Assembly (NCBI GenBank): GCA_963792675.1
Contig: CAWBWT010000002.1
Location: forward strand, 3,038,001 to 3,102,000
Direction of reading: 5' to 3'
Source of the DNA: JBBROS01 sp963792675
GTDB lineage: Bacteria; Pseudomonadota; Alphaproteobacteria; Acetobacterales; Acetobacteraceae
DNA length: 64,000 nucleotides
A model generated the notes under the pieces. It saw only the letters and a list, made by a program, of their open reading frames with translations. It did not search any database and had not been told where the DNA came from. A program made the position numbers and the translations under genes. Numbering within the stretch: position 1 is the first letter of the stretch; each line of letters begins with the position of its first letter. Positions 35,883-43,965 of this stretch are shown here, piece by piece.

Positions 35883-37619
35883 TCAGAGATGTCGCGACAA
35901 AAACGCTGCGACCGTCCGGTAAACCCGTGCCTTGTCCTCCGAACGCACGAAGCCGTGCCCGGCGTAGTCGAACACTTCGTAGCTGACCGGACGCTGCCGC
36001 TCACGCAGTGCGGCGACGATCTGCTCGCTTTCGCCGATCGCCACGCGCGGGTCTCGCGTACCATGCAGGACGAGCAGCGGCACCACAATCCGATCAACGT
36101 GCCGGATGGGCGAGATGCGGTCGAACAACGCCCGGTGCCGCACCGAATCCCCATATTCGGCCGCACGATGCGCCCGCCGCCAAGGTCCGGTAGCAGCCAG
36201 CAGTGTCTCAAAGTCGGCAATGCCGTAGAAGTCGATCGCGCAGCGCCACAGGTCAGGGTACTCGGTTACCGCCGCCAAAACCATGTAGCCGCCGTACGAC
36301 TGGCCCATGACGGCGATGCGGTCGGGATCGATCCCCGGCTGCGCGGCCAGCCAGCGCCGGCCGGCAGCCAGGTCATGCACGCTGTCGAGCCGCCGTTCGA
36401 CGTCATCGGCGTCCATCACCGCGCGGCCGTAGCCGGTGCTGCCGCGCACGTTGGGCATCAGCACCGCATAGCCTTGCGCCAGTAACGCCTGCATGTCGGG
36501 CCGAATGTTGCCGCGCGCCTGCGACGCTGGACCGCCATGCACCCAGATCAACGCCGGCCAACCCGCGGCCGGCGCCTCCCCATCCGGGAGCGCCAGCCAG
36601 CCGGGCACGGCCATGCCGTCCAACCCGCTCCATTGCACCAAGTCGAACGGGCGCAACGGCACATCGCACGGTGGCTCCCACACCGGCCGGGCCACGCTGC
36701 CGTCCCACAACCAAAGACCGGACGGGCGCGTCGGCGCCGAGAACGCGAACGCCAGGCGCGAGCCGTCGGACGACCAGGCCAGATCCGACACCACCCCGGT
36801 CGGCAAGGCGACCACGGACCGCTCGCCGCCACGCGGACCGAACCGCAGCACCGAGTAGCCGCGTTCGTTCTCGACGGTCGCCAGGATGCCGGTGCCGGAC
36901 AGGGCCCACGCCTCGATGTCCCGTCCCGCGGCCGCGACTTCCGGTGTGATTGCGCCGGTAGCCGGGTCGACCTGGCAGAGCGCCATGAACCCGTCCACCT
37001 CGACGAGGCCCAGCAACGCGTCACCATCCCACCGCAGGCTGGCGAACCGCGTCGGGCGTCGGCATGGCACCGCCGCGGCCTGCCCATCGAGCGTCACCAC
37101 GAAGGGCCGCTGGTCGGCGGTGCTGCGGTCCTGCGTGACCAGCACGCGGTCGGCCGCCTTGGTCCAGCCGCCAGCGTTCGCCTCGTGCGTTCCGTTCATC
37201 AGCCGCAGGCGCTCGCCGGTCGCAACCGTCATTACCAAAAGGTCGAGGTGTGCTGGATCCCGGTCGTTGGTCGTCAGGGTGATCTGCGCGCCGTCCGGCG
37301 ACCAGGCGCCGAAATTGTGGACGGCGGCCGGGTTGTCGGTCAGCGGCCTTTGTTCGCCGGCGTCCCACAGCCACAGCTGGTGCCGTTCGTCACCGCCTGC
37401 GTCGATTGCGTAGATTACCCGGTCGTCGTTCGGCGCCCTGCGAACAAGGCTCACCTTCTCGTCGTGCTCGGTCAGCGCGCGAGAGTAACCATTGTCCAGG
37501 TCGAGCGACCAAAGCTGGGCGGCGCCGCTGCCGCGGAGGTGGAACAGCGTCCGTCCGTCCAGACTGAAGGCGGGCGCAGAGGCGCCCTCGATGGTGGCGT
37601 AGGTCACAGGATCTTGCAT
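35883..37619 (-). CDS. S9 family serine peptidase (acylaminoacyl-/dipeptidyl-peptidase type)
   Basis: A 578-residue protein with an N-terminal beta-propeller (repeated WSPDGAQITL, WSSDGSRLAF type blades) and a C-terminal alpha/beta hydrolase domain from about 340. Catalytic residues: Ser in AVMGQSYGGYMVLA, Asp in LVLHGTRDPRV, His in FDYAGHGFVR. No signal peptide is visible, so it probably trims peptides in the cytoplasm. It is transcribed divergently from the radical SAM gene. Confidence 0.93.
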   Translation of the reverse strand: MQDPVTYATIEGASAPAFSLDGRTLFHLRGSGAAQLWSLDLDNGYSRALTEHDEKVSLVRRAPNDDRVIYAIDAGGDERHQLWLWDAGEQRPLTDNPAAVHNFGAWSPDGAQITLTTNDRDPAHLDLLVMTVATGERLRLMNGTHEANAGGWTKAADRVLVTQDRSTADQRPFVVTLDGQAAAVPCRRPTRFASLRWDGDALLGLVEVDGFMALCQVDPATGAITPEVAAAGRDIEAWALSGTGILATVENERGYSVLRFGPRGGERSVVALPTGVVSDLAWSSDGSRLAFAFSAPTRPSGLWLWDGSVARPVWEPPCDVPLRPFDLVQWSGLDGMAVPGWLALPDGEAPAAGWPALIWVHGGPASQARGNIRPDMQALLAQGYAVLMPNVRGSTGYGRAVMDADDVERRLDSVHDLAAGRRWLAAQPGIDPDRIAVMGQSYGGYMVLAAVTEYPDLWRCAIDFYGIADFETLLAATGPWRRAHRAAEYGDSVRHRALFDRISPIRHVDRIVVPLLVLHGTRDPRVAIGESEQIVAALRERQRPVSYEVFDYAGHGFVRSEDKARVYRTVAAFLSRHL

Positions 37620-37685
37620 GGGGCGGCTATACGCCGGTCGGACGACATTGAAAAATCACCTTGCCGACTCACGTGCAGACCCCGA

Positions 37686-37697
37686 GAACAGGTGTTC
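37686..37697 (+). promoter_or_regulatory. GAAC-N4-GTTC palindrome at the start of the radical SAM gene
   Basis: The 12-base palindrome GAACAGGTGTTC ends one base before the ATG at 37699 and covers the ribosome binding region. It has the form of the Gram-positive LexA/DinR box (GAAC-N4-GTTC), not of the alphaproteobacterial direct repeat found at recA. The match may be coincidence. Confidence 0.35.
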
Positions 37698-37698
37698 C

Positions 37699-38916
37699 AT
37701 GGATTTACTGCAGAAACTTGAGGTATTGGCTGACGCCGCCAAATACGATGCATCCTGTGCGTCGAGCGGCACCGCCAAGCGCAGTTCGGCCGGAGAAACG
37801 ACCGGGGTCGGCAGCACCGAAGGCATGGGCATCTGCCATGCCTACGCCCCCGACGGACGCTGCATCAGCTTGCTGAAGATCCTGCTCACCAACAGCTGCA
37901 TTTACGATTGTTTGTATTGCATCAATCGTCGCAGCAGCGGCGTGCGGCGGGCGCGGTTCACACCGGAAGAGGTCGTGACGCTCACCTTGGGCTTCTATCG
38001 GCGCAACTGTATCGAGGGCCTGTTTCTCAGCTCCGGTATCATCAAAAATCCCGATTATACGATGGAGCAGGTCATCCGGGTGGCCCGCTTGCTGCGCGAG
38101 GAGCATGGTTTTCGCGGCTACATTCATCTGAAAACAATCCCCGACGCATCACCCGAGTTGCTGGCCGAGGCCGGGCGTTGGGCCGACCGGCTCAGCATCA
38201 ACGTCGAGCTGCCGACCGAAGCAAGCCTTGGCAGGCTGGCGCCCGAAAAGGACATGCCCGGCATTCGCCGAAGCATGGGCCGGATGCGCCTCAAGATTGA
38301 CGAGGCCCGGGCGGAAAAACGGGCCCCGCGCTTTGCGCCGGCTGGCCAAAGCACGCAGATGATCATCGGCGCCGACAGCAGCAGCGACCGCGACATCCTG
38401 GCTCTGAGCACCAACCTTTACGGCAATTATGGCCTGAGGCGCGTCTATTATTCGGCATTCAGTCCGATTCCCGATGCCAGCAGCGCGTTGCCGCCGCAAA
38501 AGGCGCCGTTGGTCCGCGAGCACCGGCTCTACCAGGCCGACTGGCTGATGCGGTTCTACGAATTCGAGGCAAACGAGTTGGCGCTAGACGCTGGCGGAAA
38601 TCTCGATCTGTCGATCGATCCGAAACTGGCTTGGGCCCTGCAGCACCGGGACCGGTTTCCGGTCGACCTCAACAGCGCGACGCGCGAGCAGATGCTCCGT
38701 ATCCCAGGACTGGGGGTTAAATCGGTCACGCGGCTGCTGCAGGCCCGACGGCATCGCCGCTTGCGGATGGACGATCTAGCCCGGCTGCAACTGCCGATCA
38801 CCAAAATTGCCCCGTTCGTCGTCGTAGCGGACCACACGCCCGGTGCGCAGCTCGACAGTGCGACGCTGCAGCGGCGGCTCACGCCAAAGCCGGTGCAGCA
38901 GGACCTATTCGCGTAG
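37699..38916 (+). CDS. UdgX-linked radical SAM protein, putative DNA repair/modification
   Basis: A 405-residue protein matching the family named putative DNA modification/repair radical SAM protein (TIGR03916). The 4Fe-4S cluster is bound by CIYDCLYC (Cys 67, 71, 74). The barrel continues with EGLFLSSGIIKNPDYTMEQV, YIHLKTIPDASPEL, RLSINVELPTEASLGRLAPE and YYSAFSPIPDASS. A C-terminal helix-hairpin-helix, DLNSATREQMLRIPGLGVKS, should bind DNA. The next gene, 39 bp on, encodes the linked DUF4130-UdgX protein. The chemistry is unknown; by analogy with spore photoproduct lyase, repair of a base lesion is possible. Confidence 0.92.
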   Translation: MDLLQKLEVLADAAKYDASCASSGTAKRSSAGETTGVGSTEGMGICHAYAPDGRCISLLKILLTNSCIYDCLYCINRRSSGVRRARFTPEEVVTLTLGFYRRNCIEGLFLSSGIIKNPDYTMEQVIRVARLLREEHGFRGYIHLKTIPDASPELLAEAGRWADRLSINVELPTEASLGRLAPEKDMPGIRRSMGRMRLKIDEARAEKRAPRFAPAGQSTQMIIGADSSSDRDILALSTNLYGNYGLRRVYYSAFSPIPDASSALPPQKAPLVREHRLYQADWLMRFYEFEANELALDAGGNLDLSIDPKLAWALQHRDRFPVDLNSATREQMLRIPGLGVKSVTRLLQARRHRRLRMDDLARLQLPITKIAPFVVVADHTPGAQLDSATLQRRLTPKPVQQDLFA

Positions 38917-38955
38917 CCCGCACAAACCGCGGTTTTCTCACGACGTTCAACTGCG

Positions 38956-40381
38956 ATGCACGCGACCATACTCGCCCACGAAGTCGACTGGGATACCTGG
39001 CGCGCCGCCGCCCGCCGGCTGGCCCTCGACAATGTGCCGCCCGACGAAACCACGTGGTCGGTCGGCCAGCCCGACGACTTGTTCGGCGACGTGCCGGCCG
39101 GGCCGCCGCCTGCCGCTGCGCCGGGCACGTTCACGGTGCCGCGCGCCCTTGTCGCATTGGCCGAAACGGTGATTCAGCACAGCGACCCAGAGCGCTTCGC
39201 CCTGCTTTACCGCCTCGTCTGGCGTGCGCATGGCGGAGAGAAGCACCTGCTCGAAATCACCACCGACCCCGACGTCCACCGGGCCAACCGCCTCGCGCAG
39301 TCCGTGCGGCGCGACACCCACAAGATGCGCGCCTTCGTGCGCTTCCGCGAAGTCGCCGACCCGGCCGGAACACGCTACGTGAGCTGGTTCGAGCCCGACC
39401 ACTACATCGTTGAAGCCAACGGGCCGTTTTTCGTGCGCCGCTTTGCGACCATGACGTGGTCGATCCTGACCCCGTATCGCAGCGCCCATTGGAATGGCGA
39501 GGAACTCAGCTTCGCCGCCGGCGCCAGCAAGGCCGACATCCCCGACGACGACCGGCTCGAGGCATATTGGCGCGCTTATTACAGCAGCATCTTCAACCCG
39601 GCCCGGCTCAAAATCTCGGCCATGCGTTCGGAAATGCCGAAGAAGTACCTGGCGCAACCTGCCCGAAGCCGCCGCCATCCCCGAACTCATTCGCACCGCG
39701 GCCAGCCGCACGGAAACCATGATCGATCAACCGCATTTCTCCCCCGCCAAGCCCGCCCGCTCGACGCCTGCCGCCACGCCATTGCTGGAGCCGACCCCGT
39801 CGCTCCAGCAAGCCGCAGCGGACATCCACGAGTGCCGGCGTTGCGACTTATGGCAGCCCGCGACCCAGCCGGTGTTTGGAGAGGGGCCACCGGGTGCGCG
39901 CATCATGTTCGTCGGCGAGCAACCCGGCGATCAGGAGGACCTCGCGGGCCGTCCGTTCGTCGGACCGGCCGGGCAGTTGTTCGACCGTGCCATGGCCGAG
40001 GCCGAGTTCGATCGCACTCAGGTTTACGTGACGAATGCCGTCAAGCACTTCAAGTTCGTCCCGCGCGGCAAGCGACGCATCCATGAGAAGCCGGGAACCA
40101 CGGAGATCGTGGCTTGCAAGTTCTGGCTTGATCTGGAGCGGGCCGAAATCCAGCCGGCCGTGACCGTGATGATGGGCGCCACGGCGGCCCGCGCGGTGCT
40201 TGGCCGCACCGTCACGATCACGCGCGAGCGCGGCCGCCCGCTGCAGCTCGACGGCAACTGCACCGGCTTCGTCACCGTGCATCCGAGCTACTTGCTGCGC
40301 CTGCCGGACGAAGCCGCCAAGGCGCGGGAATACCAGGCTTTCGTCCAGGACCTCCGCTCGATCAAGGCTTTGGTGGCGTAG
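38956..40381 (+). CDS. DUF4130-like domain fused to UdgX uracil-DNA glycosylase, frame broken by one base
   Basis: The first 230 residues (MHATILAHEVDWDTWRAAAR, VRRDTHKMRAFVRFREV, RRFATMTWSILTPYRSAHW) match the TIGR03915 DNA-metabolism domain. The second part is UdgX: GEQPGDQEDLAGRPFVGPAG (motif A), the UdgX-specific loop GKRRIHEKPGTTEI with the His (about residue 376) that in mycobacterial UdgX bonds covalently to the abasic sugar after uracil removal, and VHPSYLLRLPDE. The frame switches at 39648-39649. Deleting one C restores KKYWRNLPEAAAIPELI and one 474-residue fusion, the form expected for related bacteria. Without correction the UdgX part could start at ATG 39719. Confidence 0.88.
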
Positions 40382-40418
40382 CCGGCCACCCTGCGGAACC
40401 GGCGCCGGCCGAATCTGG

Positions 40419-41057
40419 TCAGTGCCGGCCGTAGCCGTGGAAGCCACCCCCGTGGAAGCCGCCGCCGTGATACCCGCCACCCCCGAAGCCGTAGCCGCCG
40501 CGATAGCCGAAGCCGTTATGGAAGCCGTAGCCGCCGCGATAGCCGTGGAACCCGCGGTAGCCGCCGTAACGGCCGAAGTAGCCGACGCCGAAATAGCTGC
40601 CGTAAAGGAAGGGGTAGTAGTCACCGTATCCGAGATAGACCGGATAGGGATTATAGTAGGCATACGCAACCGGAACGTCGGGCTCGATCGGCTGGACGAT
40701 ATTGTAGCGGGCGGCCATGCATTGCAGATAGATCGAACCGGGTGTCGACGGTGATTGCGGCGGCGTTCCGGCCTGCTGCGCATCGTTTGGATTCGGCGGT
40801 GAGGATTGAGGCACGCGGCTCTCGGCCGCAGCCGCGCTGCTCCGGCCGGTCAACGCGGGTTGCGGCGGGCCGGGTGGTTGCGCGGCAAGCCCGCGGCAGG
40901 CCGTATCGTCGGCCTGGAAGTCGGCCGTGGTTTTTGTCGGCCCAGGATAAGCGACCAACAACGGCGGTGGCGGAGGCGGAGGCGTCGCGCACCCGCCGAG
41001 TGCCAACACCACCGTTGCGGCAACAACGCAACCCTTGCTCTGCATCGATGTGCCCAT
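40419..41057 (-). CDS. Gly/His/Tyr-rich lipoprotein
   Basis: A 212-residue protein with a lipoprotein signal (SKGCVVAATVVLALGGCATP, lipobox LGGC), a proline run, a Cys pair (DDTACRGLA and LQCMAARYNI) and a C-terminal 80 residues of Tyr/Gly then Gly/His repeats (YGGYRGFHGYRGGYGFHNG, GGGYHGGGFHGGGFHGYGRH). The repeat part is of low complexity and could bind metal or stick to the cell wall. I recognise no family. It is transcribed away from the chemoreceptor gene. Confidence 0.75.
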   Translation of the reverse strand: MGTSMQSKGCVVAATVVLALGGCATPPPPPPPLLVAYPGPTKTTADFQADDTACRGLAAQPPGPPQPALTGRSSAAAAESRVPQSSPPNPNDAQQAGTPPQSPSTPGSIYLQCMAARYNIVQPIEPDVPVAYAYYNPYPVYLGYGDYYPFLYGSYFGVGYFGRYGGYRGFHGYRGGYGFHNGFGYRGGYGFGGGGYHGGGFHGGGFHGYGRH

Positions 41058-41279
41058 CCTGAAATAGCCTGACCCCCGACGATCTCGGAGCTACTTAACA
41101 CCTTAGATAAGCGGCTTCCGCGCACTCACCACGCCGCCCGGCGCTGCCGATGGTAACAGCGCCGCGACTCGGAGACCGCATACCATCATGTAATGAGGTG
41201 CCGAGTCGGCCCCGCGTTCACCGTTTCTTCACCGACCTGGCGCTATAACGATGGCGCACTCAACGGGCGGGTATGCTCA

Positions 41280-43286
41280 ATGCGGCTCTGGTTTCCCACG
41301 AACGTCAGCACTCGCATCGCGCTCGCGCTTCTCATGCTGGGAGGTGTCGCGTTCTCGGGCGCCACCGCCACGTATCTGGGAGCCGAGACGCAGGCGGATC
41401 GAGTCCAGGCCTTGATGCGGGTCGCCGCGATTCCCGCCGGGATCGAGCGACTGCGCGCGGGCATCTATGCCGTCGTCATGGAAAGTCGCGGCCTCTACAT
41501 CGCGCGGGACAAGGCACAGGCCAAGCGGTTTGCCGACGGGCTGCGCGGCCATCTCGCCGTGGTCGAGGCGGAGTGGCAGCGCCTGCGCGCCAATCTCCCG
41601 GCAGGCGAACCCGGGCAGGTCGAGAAGCTCGACGTCGCGGTGCGCGAGTTCGTGAGCATGCGAGCCGATCTCGCCCGCGTCGGCGTGGAGGAAGGCGCCG
41701 TCGCTGCCGGACTTTTGGGCAACAACGACGCCAACCGCTCTGCCCGCGAGAACTTCACGAACGGACTGGATGAGTTCGCCATCACCACCGCCCGAGCCGT
41801 GGACCGGATGCAAAAGGAAACGCTCACGACCGGTCGTCGTGCGGCGCAGCTGCTGCTTTCGGTGACCGCGGCGTCCGTCTCGATCGTGCTTGCGTTGGCG
41901 ATCTGGGTCACCCGGCGGACCATCAGCCTGCCGCTGCGCAAGCTCGATGCGGCACTCGGTCAGATGGCGGCAGGAAACATGGACCGCGTCGACATCCCAA
42001 CGATCGCCACCGGCGAGATCGGGGCAATTTGCACCGCCGCGAACCGCTTTCTCGAGACGTTGAACCGCAACCGGCAGCTCGAACGTGATCAGGCGCTCGA
42101 GCAGCTGGCGCGGGAGCGCCGCCAAGCCGCAATGAACGCCCACACGCAGGATTTCGGCAACTCCATCTCGGGCGCCATGGTCGGCTTTATGTCGGCATCC
42201 TCCGCCCTGCAAACCGCGGCCGAGGAAGTGGCACAAAGCGCGCAGCAGAGCCGCTCCAGCGCGTCCAGCACCGTCGAGGGCGCGATGCAATCCACACGCG
42301 ACCTCAACGGCGTCGCCGCCGCAGCTGAGCAGATGGCGACCAGCATCGCCGACATCAGCCAGCAACTCGAACAGGTGACGCAGTCGGTGGCGTCGGCGGT
42401 TGACCGGGCTGCCAAAACGAACGGAGCGGTCGTCGGGCTGTCCGAGGTCGCCGATCAGATCGGCGCAATCGTCGGGATCATCGCCGGCGTCGCCAAACAG
42501 ACCAACCTCCTCGCGCTTAACGCAACCATCGAAGCGGCCCGAGCCGGTGAGGCCGGGCGCGGCTTTGCCGTGGTGGCCGGCGAGGTCAAGCTGCTGGCCG
42601 CGCAAACCACGCAAGCGACCGAGCAAATTGCGAGCAATGTCGCCGCAATCCGCAACATCACCGGTGACGCCGTCGACGCCGTGCGAGACGTCGGCCAGGC
42701 GATTTCGCGAGTGAGCACGCTGGCAAATTCGATCTCGGCCGCAGTCGAGCAGCAGACCGCCGCAACCCGTGAAATCGCGAAAAGCGTGCAAAGCGTAACC
42801 GCGACCACCTCCGACGGTGCCGCGGCAATGGACAATGTCCTTTCGATCGCGACCAAGACGGATGCCGGCAGTTCGATCGCGTTGCAGTCGGCCAAGGAGA
42901 TCAGGGTGACCGCGGAAGCGCTGCAGGCCGATATGATCGACTTCCTCGGCGCGATCTCGAGCGGCAGCGAAACCGAACGGCGGCGATACGAGCGGATCCC
43001 CGTCGAGAACACTTGGACACAGTTGCGCATCGCCAATGGGCCGGCCGTTTCCGTTGCGGTGGTGGATATTTGCCGGGGCGGCATGTCGGTTCTGCACGCC
43101 GGCGGGCATCGCATCGGCAGCGACCTCGATGTCGATTTGCCCGGCGGAGGTTCGGTCCGGGGACGCGTCGCCCGCGATGCCGGCGGCAAGCTCGGGATCG
43201 CCTTTCGCCAGGACGAAGCAAGCCTCGCGACGATCGATTCGGCGCTCAACTCGTTCTACGAGCGCATTTTGCCGCTCGCGTCCTAG
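41280..43286 (+). CDS. Methyl-accepting chemotaxis protein with C-terminal PilZ domain
   Basis: A 668-residue receptor: membrane segment at about 14-36, periplasmic helical sensor domain to about 190, second membrane segment (AAQLLLSVTAASVSIVLALA), HAMP (TISLPLRKLDAALGQMAAG), then the signalling domain with the hairpin core AGVAKQTNLLALNATIEAA followed by RAGEAGRGFAVVAGEVK. The last 100 residues form a PilZ domain, with RRRYERIPVE as the arginine motif and VVDICRGGMSVLHAG as the D-x-S-x-x-G region (Ser replaced by Arg). Chemotaxis could thus respond to cyclic di-GMP. The start at 41280 fits the first membrane segment. The gap 41058-41279 shows no gene. Confidence 0.92.
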   Translation: MRLWFPTNVSTRIALALLMLGGVAFSGATATYLGAETQADRVQALMRVAAIPAGIERLRAGIYAVVMESRGLYIARDKAQAKRFADGLRGHLAVVEAEWQRLRANLPAGEPGQVEKLDVAVREFVSMRADLARVGVEEGAVAAGLLGNNDANRSARENFTNGLDEFAITTARAVDRMQKETLTTGRRAAQLLLSVTAASVSIVLALAIWVTRRTISLPLRKLDAALGQMAAGNMDRVDIPTIATGEIGAICTAANRFLETLNRNRQLERDQALEQLARERRQAAMNAHTQDFGNSISGAMVGFMSASSALQTAAEEVAQSAQQSRSSASSTVEGAMQSTRDLNGVAAAAEQMATSIADISQQLEQVTQSVASAVDRAAKTNGAVVGLSEVADQIGAIVGIIAGVAKQTNLLALNATIEAARAGEAGRGFAVVAGEVKLLAAQTTQATEQIASNVAAIRNITGDAVDAVRDVGQAISRVSTLANSISAAVEQQTAATREIAKSVQSVTATTSDGAAAMDNVLSIATKTDAGSSIALQSAKEIRVTAEALQADMIDFLGAISSGSETERRRYERIPVENTWTQLRIANGPAVSVAVVDICRGGMSVLHAGGHRIGSDLDVDLPGGGSVRGRVARDAGGKLGIAFRQDEASLATIDSALNSFYERILPLAS

Positions 43287-43351
43287 TTCCACCAGTCGAA
43301 CTGGCGGCTACCGTTGTGACGGCAACATCACCTTGCATGGTAATCGAAAGT

Positions 43352-43427
43352 TGGCGTCCCGTAGGGGATTCGAACCCCTGTTACCGCCGTGAGAGGGCGG
43401 TGTCCTAGGCCTCTAGACGAACGGGAC
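43352..43427 (-). tRNA. tRNA-Glu (CUC anticodon)
   Basis: A 73-base cloverleaf plus encoded CCA. Acceptor GTCCCGT/ACGGGAC, D arm GTCTAGAGGCCTAGGAC, anticodon arm CCGCC-CTCTCAC-GGCGG giving anticodon CTC, and T arm AGGGG-TTCGAAT-CCCCT. Sequence and stems match bacterial tRNA-Glu. Confidence 0.97.
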
Positions 43428-43492
43428 GTCGTGCCGCGGCGTGCCTGGGATCGCCGTCGGAGGCGCGTGGATAAGCGGTCGGCAGCATGAGT

Positions 43493-43666
43493 TCAAGCCC
43501 CTTTCTTGCCAAGCCGCTCACGCGCGGCAGCGCGGCGGCCAGTGCGGCAAGCGTCGGAACAGAAGCGGACGTCCGGCCAGCTCGACGCCCATTTGCGGCG
43601 CCAACTGAACGGCCGCCCACACGCGGCGCAGGTCTTCTGCGGGAGCCCGGCCTTGCCGCGCGGCAT
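43493..43666 (-). CDS. DUF2256 zinc-ribbon protein
   Basis: A 57-residue basic protein. MPRGKAGLPQKTCAACGRPF, then SWRRKWASSWPDVRFCSDAC with the final RTGRR, is the DUF2256 pattern with two Cys pairs (CAAC and CSDAC) for zinc. Its ATG at 43666 shares one base with the stop of the upstream gene. The family is often found near photolyase-type genes, but not here. Function unknown. Confidence 0.88.
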   Translation of the reverse strand: MPRGKAGLPQKTCAACGRPFSWRRKWASSWPDVRFCSDACRTGRRAAARERLGKKGA

Positions 43667-43953
43667 CACGGAACCCCCTCTTTCGCCAGCAACTGCACGC
43701 GGCCCAGCACCCGGCCGCCTTTGGTGTCCACCAGCACGACCCGGTCCGGGCCGCCGCCGCCAAGCTGCAGCGCCAAGCGGTCCGGCGCCAAGGCGCTGCC
43801 GACGATGCGCGTGCCGGCAGGTTCGTCCAGCAGCACACTGGCAATCGCAGCGCTTGGGGGCGAAATACGGGAAACGAGGGTCACGCCGATCACGGCGACG
43901 CCCGCTACGATCAGGACGCCCATGCCGATCACCAAGGCTTTCAACGCCAGCAC
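43666..43953 (-). CDS. DUF6476 family small membrane protein
   Basis: A 95-residue protein with one membrane segment (LKALVIGMGVLIVAGVAVIG) and a soluble tail LGGGGPDRVVLVDTKGGRVL. The arrangement fits the alphaproteobacterial family DUF6476. It is coupled to the DUF2256 gene by a one-base overlap and transcribed away from the pseudouridine synthase gene, whose start is 12 bp away. Confidence 0.75.
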   Translation of the reverse strand: MLALKALVIGMGVLIVAGVAVIGVTLVSRISPPSAAIASVLLDEPAGTRIVGSALAPDRLALQLGGGGPDRVVLVDTKGGRVLGRVQLLAKEGVP

Positions 43954-43965
43954 TTCGTATCCCTC

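Noticed and set aside
40430..40600. Short direct repeats resembling a CRISPR or tandem array
   Set aside because: They are Gly/His/Tyr codon repeats inside the lipoprotein gene, with irregular unit size and no spacers.
41277..43292. A 671-codon open frame antisense to the chemoreceptor
   Set aside because: The plus strand encodes a complete MCP with clear domains; the antisense product has none.
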